A DNA stretch of 6,820 nt, taken from assembly GCA_003520555.1 (NCBI GenBank), contig DOUO01000085.1:1-6820 (forward strand). Reading direction: 5' to 3'. Source of the DNA: Oscillospiraceae bacterium (GTDB taxonomy: Bacteria > Bacillota > Clostridia > Oscillospirales > Acutalibacteraceae). Of this stretch, positions 1 through 5,747 are shown one piece after another; positions within the stretch are counted from its first letter, which is position 1, and every line of letters starts with the position of its first letter. Made by a program: the position numbers and the translations under genes. A model generated the notes under the pieces. That model saw only the letters and a list, made by a program, of their open reading frames with translations, did not search any database and was not told the origin of the DNA.

Positions 1-1395
1 TTCCTCAGTCAGGGCTTCCTCAGTATCCGCTAATTCGGTTTGCGGTGTTTCTTCGGGTTCGGATTCTTCCGGTTCCTCCGGAAGATTCAAGGCTTCGGGC
101 TGTTCTTCGGAGATTTCAGCCTGCTGTTGTTCAAGCTCCGCCTTTTTTCTGGCGTTTTTCATAAACTTTGAGAAGTCAAAAACCTCTCTTACGCTTTTCA
201 GCGGCTTTTCCGCCTCTATCTCAGCCAAATCCTGTTCAAGCGTGATTTCACGGGCTTCGGGGTCGGCTTCTTCGTGAAGCTCCGGGGTTTCAAGGCTTGT
301 TTCCACACTTTCCTCCTCCGCATATGTGCCGGAGTCAGCCTTTGTCACGGAAAGTGGCTCAATAAAATTTTCGTCGTCCTCCACGTCGCCCAAAAGACGC
401 GCGATTTCCTCGTCGGTGTAGGACTTCACGGGGCGGCCTGAGTCCTCGTCGTCATCGTAGCTGTCGTAGCTTCTTTGCGCGGGTTCGGACTTTTGAGCCT
501 TGTGCATGTCAAAATGCATTGTCTTTGCCATTGTGTCGCCGGTCTGACGCTCGGGTTCGGAGTACTCGGGAGATGAGCCTTCGGCCTCGCGTGAGCTTTG
601 TCTGCCGGTGCTGTACTTGCTGGCGAGCTCCTCAATAATTTTATCGTTCTTTGTCTTTTTTCTGCGGCGATTTGCGCGCTTTACAACAATTATTACGATA
701 ATTAAAATGATAATTACCGCCGCGGCAGCGCCGATGATTATGTATAGCATGAGGTTGCGCGGCATGCCCGCGTTCGCGAACTTAACGGAAGAAACTATTT
801 TCTTAAGCACATCGTAATCACTTCCGATTGCGTCTGCTCCGTTGCGCTGAATGGTTATGCTTACGTTTTTGCCGTTGACCACGGTGTTTGACTGATACTG
901 CTTGTAAACCGAGCTGTCAACGGTGGCGCGGAATTCAAAATCAATCCAAACTATGTCGTCAACAACCTCGTCAACCGTGCTGGCGTTGTAGGTTGTGCCG
1001 TCGGTGCTCTTTTTGTAGCCGAGCACAATGTCGTTGAGCTCCTCGCCCGAAAGGCGGTTATAGTTGTCGATTCTGTGGGTGTCGTCGTTTTCAAACATTG
1101 ACACAGCCACGGTTATGCTTTGCTGGCTGTCGGTAGCAAGCAGGTAAATGTTTCCGTCGCGCATCTTCTTCATTACATCTTCGTAACTGTTGTTGGGAAG
1201 ATTGAAAAAGCCGTCCGAGCTGTCCGTATTGCGGGTAACCGCAAGCATGTCGGGCGCGATTGAAACCTTCATTCCGCTGATTTCCTCAATATTATATTCG
1301 GTTTCCTGAGCGGCGCATACCGCCGCAACCGCGGAAATACCAAGCAATACGCAGAGCACCGCCGCCGTCAGTTTTTTTAATAGTTTATTACACAT
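1..1395 (-). CDS. Single-pass membrane protein of unknown function, signal peptide plus acidic cytoplasmic tail (3' end missing)
   Basis: Open from ATG at 1395 to the window edge with no stop: 465 residues visible. Residues 1-28 form a signal peptide (Lys-rich start, hydrophobic core, likely cut after VCA). Residues 30-210 are a predicted outside domain with alternating strands and helices; its late TVVNGKNVSITIQ and final IVSSVKF stretches remind me of the PsbP/Mog1 (DUF1795-like) fold, which is only an inference. Residues about 216-238 are one TM helix, followed by a basic stop-transfer KRANRRRKKTK. The remaining 220-odd residues should be cytoplasmic: Glu/Pro/Asp-rich and probably disordered, broken by two less acidic segments, YTDEEIARLLGD (near 326) and FDFSKFMKNARKKAELE (near 406). 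The start is favoured over an in-frame ATG at 1401 because GGGGG at 1403-1407 is 7 nt from the former and 1 nt from the latter. It has its own promoter. I do not recognise the family; a sensor, anchor or scaffold is possible. Confidence 0.85.
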   Translation of the reverse strand, partial: MCNKLLKKLTAAVLCVLLGISAVAAVCAAQETEYNIEEISGMKVSIAPDMLAVTRNTDSSDGFFNLPNNSYEDVMKKMRDGNIYLLATDSQQSITVAVSMFENDDTHRIDNYNRLSGEELNDIVLGYKKSTDGTTYNASTVDEVVDDIVWIDFEFRATVDSSVYKQYQSNTVVNGKNVSITIQRNGADAIGSDYDVLKKIVSSVKFANAGMPRNLMLYIIIGAAAAVIIILIIVIIVVKRANRRRKKTKNDKIIEELASKYSTGRQSSREAEGSSPEYSEPERQTGDTMAKTMHFDMHKAQKSEPAQRSYDSYDDDEDSGRPVKSYTDEEIARLLGDVEDDENFIEPLSVTKADSGTYAEEESVETSLETPELHEEADPEAREITLEQDLAEIEAEKPLKSVREVFDFSKFMKNARKKAELEQQQAEISEEQPEALNLPEEPEESEPEETPQTELADTEEALTEE

Positions 1396-1402
1396 TTCCA
1401 TT

Positions 1403-1407
1403 CCCCC
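1403..1407 (-). promoter_or_regulatory. Ribosome binding site of the gene 1 membrane protein
   Basis: GGGGG, continuing into GAA, lies 7 nt before the ATG at 1395. An in-frame ATG two codons upstream (1401) would leave only 1 nt, so this site decides the start in favour of 1395. Confidence 0.6.
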
Positions 1408-1452
1408 ATACGCAAATCGAAAATTCGCGCGAAAGTATTACATACGTTTTTA

Positions 1453-1481
1453 ATTATACTCCAATTTAACGGTAAAAACAA
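1453..1481 (-). promoter_or_regulatory. SigA-type promoter of the gene 1 membrane protein
   Basis: On the minus strand TTGTTT (1476-1481) is followed after exactly 17 bp by a perfect TATAAT (1453-1458). Transcription would begin near 1446 and give a leader of about 50 nt. The -35 matches only TTG of the consensus, so the call rests on the -10 box and the spacing. The leader carries a 10-bp palindrome, TTCGCGCGAA, at 1424-1433. Confidence 0.65.
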
Positions 1482-1551
1482 GAGATTTTGTTACAAAATT
1501 TTAACATTTTCGAAATTTGTCGAATTATCCTATCAAAACCCTGTTTTGTAC

Positions 1552-1577
1552 GCGCAAAAGGTAATTTTGCGCAAAAT
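1552..1577. repeat. Nested inverted repeats with three GCGCAAAA/TTTTGCGC arms
   Basis: GCGCAAAA (1552-1559), a 5-nt gap, then TTTTGCGC (1565-1572) form a perfect 8-bp stem. The right arm continues into AAAAT so that 1564-1577 (ATTTTGCGCAAAAT) is itself a perfect 14-bp palindrome. The central arm can therefore pair left or right. It lies between the gene 1 promoter and the terminator of the dehydratase gene, in a stretch with no gene. It has no T-run and is not a typical terminator; an operator or structural element is possible. Confidence 0.55.
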
Positions 1578-1613
1578 GTTTCCATGCTTGACGCGATCGG
1601 AAACGCTCAGCGC

Positions 1614-1655
1614 AAATAAAAACGCGGGGTTCCGGTTTACGGAGCCCCGCGTTTT
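1614..1655 (-). terminator. Intrinsic terminator of the CapD-like dehydratase gene
   Basis: AAAACGCGGGG (1619-1629) pairs perfectly with CCCCGCGTTTT (1645-1655), and the stem can extend inward through 1630-1633 and 1641-1644 with one G-U pair. Read on the minus strand the hairpin runs into TTTTTATTT (1614-1622). It starts 35 nt after the dehydratase stop codon, separating that gene from gene 1. Confidence 0.9.
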
Positions 1656-1690
1656 ATGAGTTTTATAATTTAAATTAAAATATTTGCGGC

Positions 1691-3553
1691 TTAATTTTTA
1701 TGATTAAAGGTAGGCACAAGGTCGGCGAGCAGCTCAACCGTTTTATCGCTGTCGTTTGCTTCCGCGGCGTTCCTGAGCACGTCAAGCTTTGCCATGAGTG
1801 TTTCCTCGTCGATTTCAATTTGATTGCCGATAAAAATTTTCTTGTTTTCGGTGGATTGCAGGCCTTCCTCGTCCATCAGCAACTCCTCAAACAGCTTTTC
1901 GCCGGGGCGGAGTCCCGTGAACACAATGGGAACATCCCTGTAAGGCACCTTGCCGTACATGCGGATGAGGTTTTCCGCAAGGGTTGTAATTTTTACGGGC
2001 GCGCCCATGTCAAGCACAAATATTTCGCCGCCCTTTGCCATTGCTCCTGCTTCAAGCACAAGCGAAACAGCTTCGGGAATTGTCATAAAATAGCGAATGA
2101 TGTCGGGGTGGGTTACGGTTACGGGCGAGCCGCTTTCAATCTGGCGTCGGAACAGCGGAATAACCGAACCGTTTGAGCCGAGAACGTTGCCGAAGCGTGT
2201 TGTTACAAACTCGGTGTGGGTGCTGTTTTGGCTTTCGTACTGAATAATCATTTCGCAGGCGCGTTTTGTTGCGCCCATTACGTTTGTGGGATTAACCGCC
2301 TTGTCGGTGGAAATCATTACAAACTTGTCCGCGTTATATTTTTTGGCAAGAGTTGCCACGTTAAATGTGCCGAAAATATTATTCTTTACGGCTTCCTCGG
2401 GCACGGTTTCCATAAGCGGAACATGCTTATGCGCGGCGGCGTGGAAAACGACCTGCGGTCTGTATTCCTTAAAAATGGCTTCCATTTTGTCATAATCGCG
2501 CACGGAGGAAATAAGGGTGACAAGGTTGATTGCCGCGCCGTATTTAAGTATCAGCTCCTGCTGAATGTCGTAAGCGTTGTTTTCGTAGATATCAACTATG
2601 ATAACTTCACGGGGACTGTATTTTACAATCTGGCGCACAAGCTCGCTGCCTATGGAGCCGCCTCCGCCCGTCACCATGCAGACCTTGCCGCATATGAATT
2701 CGCTGATTGTTTCACGGTTGAATTCAATAGGCTTTCTGCCGAGCAGGTCTTCGATTTTAATTTCCTTTGCCTGTGAGATAAGCGGATTTTCGTCGGAAAA
2801 AAGAAGTTCGCTGAGGTAAGGAATCACCTTGATTTTACATTCGGTTGCCGAACAATAATCAAGTATTTTGCGCTTTTCCTCCTCCTCGCATGAGGGGATG
2901 GCTACGATAATGTTTGAAATGTTGTATTTTGAACAAATTACGGGGATTTCGGGACACGTGCCCACAACCTCAATTCCCCTGATTTTGGAGTGGAGCTTTG
3001 TGGGGTCGTCGTCCACCATGCAGATTGGCATGATATTGTGCGAAGGGTTGTTTTTATCCGAAGCCGCGTTTTCTATTTCGGTGATAATCATCCTTGCGGC
3101 GTTGCCCGCGCCGACAATCAGCGTACGTTCGGTTCTGTCGTTATGCCCCGCGTCCACCAACTCCAGAAACGTCCGTTTAAATATAAATCGGAACAGCAAA
3201 ACACCCGACGTTGCCGTGATGTAATAAAGCAGCTCAAAGATTTTACGGGGAGATTCGCCCATGATTGTAAGTATCGCAAAACTCACCGCAAAACCGATTG
3301 TCATCGCAAGGGCGCACGCGCCGTAATCCTTAATATCAAAATACCGCCACATCCGCGAATACGCTCCGAACGCGAACAGCATTACACTGCAACAAAGCAG
3401 ATTAATTACAATGTTATAAAACAGGGTACCGTTTGCCTCGGGGCCGATAACCTTTGTCAGCGCAAGCACGTAGTTAAGCACTATGCCGCTCATTACGATT
3501 ATAAATATGTCGGCAAGCATCAAAACAAACTTGCGTAAATTCAGCTTCCTCAT
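1691..3553 (-). CDS. Membrane-bound nucleotide-sugar 4,6-dehydratase (CapD/WbpM/EpsC family)
   Basis: 620 residues, full length for this family. Four TM helices (about 9-32, 46-64, 78-98, 106-126) are followed by a first Rossmann-like domain (VGAGNAAR, 147-154) and then the catalytic extended-SDR domain from about 290: NAD(P)-binding TGGGGSIG (295-302), HAAAHKHVP (371-379), STDKAVNP (415-422), then MGATK with Met426 and Lys430, TRFGNVLGSNGS (452-463) and GLRPGEK (547-553). Met replaces the usual SDR tyrosine, giving the Ser-Met-Lys arrangement known for WbpM-type enzymes. The known reaction is dehydration of UDP-GlcNAc (or a similar sugar nucleotide) to a 4-keto-6-deoxy sugar for capsule, exopolysaccharide or glycan synthesis at the inner membrane face. 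The start is supported by GAGGAG (3559-3564), 5 nt before ATG. It has its own promoter and terminator and no glycosyltransferase neighbours in view, so the exact product cannot be told. Confidence 0.95.
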   Translation of the reverse strand: MRKLNLRKFVLMLADIFIIVMSGIVLNYVLALTKVIGPEANGTLFYNIVINLLCCSVMLFAFGAYSRMWRYFDIKDYGACALAMTIGFAVSFAILTIMGESPRKIFELLYYITATSGVLLFRFIFKRTFLELVDAGHNDRTERTLIVGAGNAARMIITEIENAASDKNNPSHNIMPICMVDDDPTKLHSKIRGIEVVGTCPEIPVICSKYNISNIIVAIPSCEEEEKRKILDYCSATECKIKVIPYLSELLFSDENPLISQAKEIKIEDLLGRKPIEFNRETISEFICGKVCMVTGGGGSIGSELVRQIVKYSPREVIIVDIYENNAYDIQQELILKYGAAINLVTLISSVRDYDKMEAIFKEYRPQVVFHAAAHKHVPLMETVPEEAVKNNIFGTFNVATLAKKYNADKFVMISTDKAVNPTNVMGATKRACEMIIQYESQNSTHTEFVTTRFGNVLGSNGSVIPLFRRQIESGSPVTVTHPDIIRYFMTIPEAVSLVLEAGAMAKGGEIFVLDMGAPVKITTLAENLIRMYGKVPYRDVPIVFTGLRPGEKLFEELLMDEEGLQSTENKKIFIGNQIEIDEETLMAKLDVLRNAAEANDSDKTVELLADLVPTFNHKN

Positions 3554-3599
3554 TTTTTCTCCTCATACGCCATGAAAATTTGCATATCAACACATTTTA

Positions 3600-3628
3600 A
3601 TTATATATCACAGTGATGGAAAAGTCAA
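3600..3628 (-). promoter_or_regulatory. SigA-type promoter of the CapD-like dehydratase gene
   Basis: On the minus strand TTGACT (3623-3628, five of six to consensus), a 17-bp spacer and a perfect TATAAT (3600-3605). Transcription would begin near 3592, leaving a leader of about 38 nt. This is the strongest promoter in the window by match to consensus. Confidence 0.85.
3607..3617. promoter_or_regulatory. Candidate operator: palindrome in the promoter spacer
   Basis: ATCAC-A-GTGAT is a perfect 5-bp inverted repeat around one base, lying wholly between the -35 and -10 boxes of the dehydratase promoter. A protein bound there would block polymerase. The site is short, so chance is possible, and no regulator can be named. 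Confidence 0.35.
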
Positions 3629-3706
3629 TTACAAATAACAGTATGTCCACAATAGCCGCATGAATACAAGCCTTAAAAAGCACATATATTTGTGGTAACA
3701 GTTATT

Positions 3707-3720
3707 GCGGCGCGCGCCGC
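3707..3720. repeat. 14-bp all-GC palindrome upstream of spoIIID
   Basis: GCGGCGCGCGCCGC is a perfect 14-bp palindrome ending at the base just before the spoIIID Shine-Dalgarno. In RNA it can fold to a 5-bp GCGGC/GCCGC stem with a 4-nt loop. The preceding leader is AT-rich, so the block stands out. It may be a protein-binding site or an RNA hairpin affecting ribosome access. Confidence 0.5.
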
Positions 3721-3728
3721 GGGGAGGA
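3721..3728 (+). promoter_or_regulatory. Ribosome binding site of spoIIID
   Basis: GGGGAGGA sits 6 nt before TTG at 3735. It fixes the start there: the in-frame TTG at 3705 would put this site inside the coding sequence and has no comparable site before it. Confidence 0.85.
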
Positions 3729-3734
3729 TTTTGT

Positions 3735-4034
3735 TTGGAAGGAAGATTTGACGAACGCGCTGTAACGCTTGCGCGGTACATAATTGAGAACAACGCAACG
3801 GTAAGAGCCGCCGCGGGAAAATTCGGGGTGAGCAAAAGCACCGTGCACAAGGACGTAAGCTCAAGGCTGAGGCGGATTAATCCCGCGCTGTACAGGCGCG
3901 TGCGGGTTGTGCTTGACCAAAACAAGAGCGAACGTCACCTGAGGGGCGGACTTGCCACAAAACGGAAATATGAGCTGAAAAACGCCGCGCGGGCAAAAAA
4001 AGAGCTGTTCAGCCGAACAGCCCTTGTGAAATGA
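3735..4034 (+). CDS. spoIIID: Sporulation transcription regulator SpoIIID
   Basis: 99 residues from a TTG start, close to the 93 of Bacillus subtilis SpoIIID. The helix-turn-helix is at about 21-45, with the nearly invariant recognition segment FGVSKSTVHKD at 30-40; the second hallmark, RHLRGGLATKRKY, is at 67-79. These strings match SpoIIID as I remember it. In the family this small DNA-binding protein acts in the mother cell after engulfment, turning SigE-dependent genes on or off ahead of SigK. The C-terminus (80-99, KNAARAKKELFSRTALVK) is basic and differs from the acidic tail in Bacillus. It is the only plus-strand gene: divergent from the dehydratase gene and tail-to-tail with the dockerin gene, stop codons 3 bp apart. 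I could not identify a convincing SigE promoter upstream. No U-tract follows its 3' end, so transcripts probably run into the antisense of the dockerin gene. Confidence 0.95.
   Translation: MEGRFDERAVTLARYIIENNATVRAAAGKFGVSKSTVHKDVSSRLRRINPALYRRVRVVLDQNKSERHLRGGLATKRKYELKNAARAKKELFSRTALVK
3995..4025 (-). terminator. Intrinsic terminator of the dockerin gene, inside the spoIIID coding end
   Basis: Read on the minus strand, AAGGGCTGTTC (4015-4025), loop GGCT, and GAACAGCTCTT (4000-4010) form an 11-bp stem with one G-U pair, seven inner pairs being perfect (4004-4010 with 4015-4021). It runs straight into a run of seven T (3995-4001). The hairpin starts about 12 nt after the stop codon of the minus-strand gene. 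On the plus strand the same hairpin is followed by GTGAAATGATG, with no T-run, so it should work in one direction only. Confidence 0.85.
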
Positions 4035-4037
4035 TGA

Positions 4038-5546
4038 TTAAATAATGTGAGCAATGTATTTTTGAATATCGGTAGCGTCGTCTACGTCTATCTTACTGTC
4101 GCCGTTGAAATCCGCGGCGGCAAGCTGACGCTGATCAAGGGTTATGAACATAGCCAGATGCCGCTGAACAGCGGTGGCGTCGCGGATGTCAATATAGCCG
4201 TTTGCGTCAACGTCGCCCGGGGCAAGCGGCGGAAGCGGCTCGTCAATGTGCGCGAGCAGGTGTCCGTCGCGAAGCTCGGACGGAGTAGATGTGGTGTAAG
4301 CATAAAGGTCGCGGTTGATTATATTAATGCCGTAAATGTTATCGTTTCCGGGCTTTGAGGCAAATTCAGCCGTTTGACCGGTGGCTAAATCATAGGTATA
4401 TACCTTGGAGGGACCGTTAAAGTAAAAAAGTCCGTCAAGATAATTCAGTCCCGAAAAACTGCCAACCCAGTATCCGCCGCTTGGGGTGCTCCAATACAGG
4501 CTCATTGAAGTAAGCTCGCTGAAGCTGTCTGCCTGAGGATTGTAGCTTACAAGCGCGGTATTGCCGCTGCTGTTATTAATTACAGTGTAGAGCGTGCCGT
4601 CAACGTAGCAAAACGGCGCGGTGACGTCGCGGAACGCCGCGTTGTCATAGGTTTGCGGAGACGGATAGAACGTAGTGTAGCCTGTGTGCGGCCGGCCGAG
4701 ACTGTTTGTGCCGATAAGCTCGTCGCTGACCAAAAAGTAGGTATGGAACACCATGCCGGTGTAGCCGTTTGGTCTTGCTTCTCCCGAGGTTTGGTACCAG
4801 CTCGCGTTTTTAACAACGGGGTCGTCCCAGGTCGGGTCTACGTGGTAATAGCTTCCGTCAATGCGAACCTTAACCCACTGGTGATTCATGCCCTGCGTGT
4901 TGCCGTCAGCCGTAGACGAAAGCATCATTTCGCTTTTTATACCCGCGTTCGCAAGCAGGAAGGCATACGCCCTGGAGTAATCCTCGCACTTGCCGGTGCC
5001 GTCAACCATGAGGGTGTAGGTTGAACCATCAAGCAGATAGGAGCTGTTCAAAATGAGCTCGTCATGCAAAATAAGCGCCTTTTCAAATTCGGACATGTCC
5101 GGTGTGATTTTTGAAAGGTAATATTCCGATTTTTTATCAAATTCCGCCATCATTTCGTTAACTTCATCACGGGCGTACAGATAAGAAGGATTCAACGAAT
5201 AAATATAATTGTTTCCCGAATTCTGATAGTAGTTGTAGCCGAAACGGCCCGCGACATAGAAAAGCTCAGGGTTTTTGTTAATTACAGCTTCAAAAATAAC
5301 CCTTGCCTTGTCAATCGGTACCCTGTAGGATGAGATGTTTATCTGTTCCTGCCGGTTTCGCATGCCTTCGGCAAGAGCGTCAATCGCGCCGGAATAAGCG
5401 GAGATCTCCTGCTCATAAACCGAAATGTAGCCGGAAGGCGTGGTTGTCGCGGCGGAAGCGGCAGTTCCGGAGCAAAAAATCCCGAGCAGCATAGCGGCAC
5501 ATACCGCGGCTGAGGTAAGTTTTTTTATCAGCTTGCAGCGTTTCAT
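4038..5546 (-). CDS. Secreted transglutaminase-like protein with C-terminal type I dockerin
   Basis: 502 residues. A signal peptide (1-32, cut after ASA) leads to a helical N-terminal region (about 40-160) and a transglutaminase-like core: Cys187 in GTGKCEDYSRAYAFL, His222 in NHQW and Asp237 in HVDPTWDD make the expected Cys-His-Asp triad. Residues 310-430 hold repeated strand motifs (YVDGTLY, YLDGLFYF, VYTYDLATG) suggesting a small beta-propeller-like segment. A Pro-rich linker (436-443) joins a dockerin with two calcium F-hand repeats: 445-464 (Asp445, 447, Asn449, Asp453, 456) and 479-498 (Asp479, Asn481, Asp483, 487, 490). Dockerins bind cohesins on scaffoldins, so the protein may be docked on a cellulosome or cell surface; whether the core cross-links or cleaves protein is unknown. 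ATG at 5546 follows GGTGAT, matching the downstream half of the extended Shine-Dalgarno, so the short gap is acceptable. Own promoter; terminator lies inside spoIIID. Confidence 0.93.
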   Translation of the reverse strand: MKRCKLIKKLTSAAVCAAMLLGIFCSGTAASAATTTPSGYISVYEQEISAYSGAIDALAEGMRNRQEQINISSYRVPIDKARVIFEAVINKNPELFYVAGRFGYNYYQNSGNNYIYSLNPSYLYARDEVNEMMAEFDKKSEYYLSKITPDMSEFEKALILHDELILNSSYLLDGSTYTLMVDGTGKCEDYSRAYAFLLANAGIKSEMMLSSTADGNTQGMNHQWVKVRIDGSYYHVDPTWDDPVVKNASWYQTSGEARPNGYTGMVFHTYFLVSDELIGTNSLGRPHTGYTTFYPSPQTYDNAAFRDVTAPFCYVDGTLYTVINNSSGNTALVSYNPQADSFSELTSMSLYWSTPSGGYWVGSFSGLNYLDGLFYFNGPSKVYTYDLATGQTAEFASKPGNDNIYGINIINRDLYAYTTSTPSELRDGHLLAHIDEPLPPLAPGDVDANGYIDIRDATAVQRHLAMFITLDQRQLAAADFNGDSKIDVDDATDIQKYIAHII

Positions 5547-5583
5547 ATAATCACCGTCCGAAAAAATAATCGATGTTTATTTA

Positions 5584-5612
5584 ATTATATCATACGGAGT
5601 TTTGTTATTCAA
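5584..5612 (-). promoter_or_regulatory. SigA-type promoter of the transglutaminase-dockerin gene
   Basis: On the minus strand TTGAAT (5607-5612, four of six), a 17-bp spacer and a perfect TATAAT (5584-5589) preceded by TGA, which gives an extended -10 (TGnTATAAT). Transcription would begin near 5577, with a leader of about 30 nt. Confidence 0.8.
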
Positions 5613-5665
5613 TTAGCAAATTAGTGGTAAAAATAAAATGTTTTTGTTAATTATCGCCAAGCGCG

Positions 5666-5713
5666 AAATACAAATAAAGGTTGGCTAAAACCGTCAAACG
5701 ATAGCCAACCTTT
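5666..5713 (-). terminator. Intrinsic terminator of glmM
   Basis: AAAGGTTGGCTA (5676-5687) and TAGCCAACCTTT (5702-5713) form a perfect 12-bp stem with a 14-nt loop that can pair further (CGT 5692-5694 with ACG 5698-5700). On the minus strand it ends in TTTATTTGTATTT. It begins 34 nt after the glmM stop. Some T-richness also follows on the plus strand, but no plus-strand gene arrives there. Confidence 0.85.
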
Positions 5714-5747
5714 GTTCATTTAAAAACTTAAATTTTCACAACTGATG

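Noticed and set aside
1588..1616. Plus-strand TTGACG as a promoter
   Set aside because: At 17 bp the -10 position reads CGCAAA and no plus-strand gene follows.
1700..3538. Several plus-strand open frames (1700-2176, 2216-2776, 2990-3538) opposite the dehydratase gene
   Set aside because: They lie antisense to a confident 620-residue gene, are rich in Cys/His/Asn runs typical of reverse-frame shadows, and lack start signals.
3663..3670. AATACAAG as a SigE -10 element for spoIIID
   Set aside because: The ATACA core fits, but no KMATATT-like -35 lies 13-15 bp upstream; ATATT at 3686-3690 has no -10 at the right distance either.
3705..3734. Upstream in-frame TTG at 3705 as the spoIIID start (109 residues)
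   Set aside because: It would encode MRRAPRGGFC across the GC palindrome and the Shine-Dalgarno, has no ribosome site of its own, and the known SpoIIID N-terminus aligns from the TTG at 3735.
3629..3925. Minus-strand open frame of 98 codons opposite spoIIID
   Set aside because: It is antisense to a clearly conserved gene, has no recognisable protein features and no good ribosome site.
4653..5024. Plus-strand frame of 123 codons opposite the dockerin gene
   Set aside because: Antisense shadow; no ribosome site or domain. Any plus-strand RNA here is more likely read-through from spoIIID.
5547..5747. A riboswitch or small RNA between glmM and the dockerin gene
   Set aside because: After the glmM terminator and the dockerin-gene promoter are placed, the predicted leader is only about 30 nt and the remainder is unstructured AT-rich sequence.
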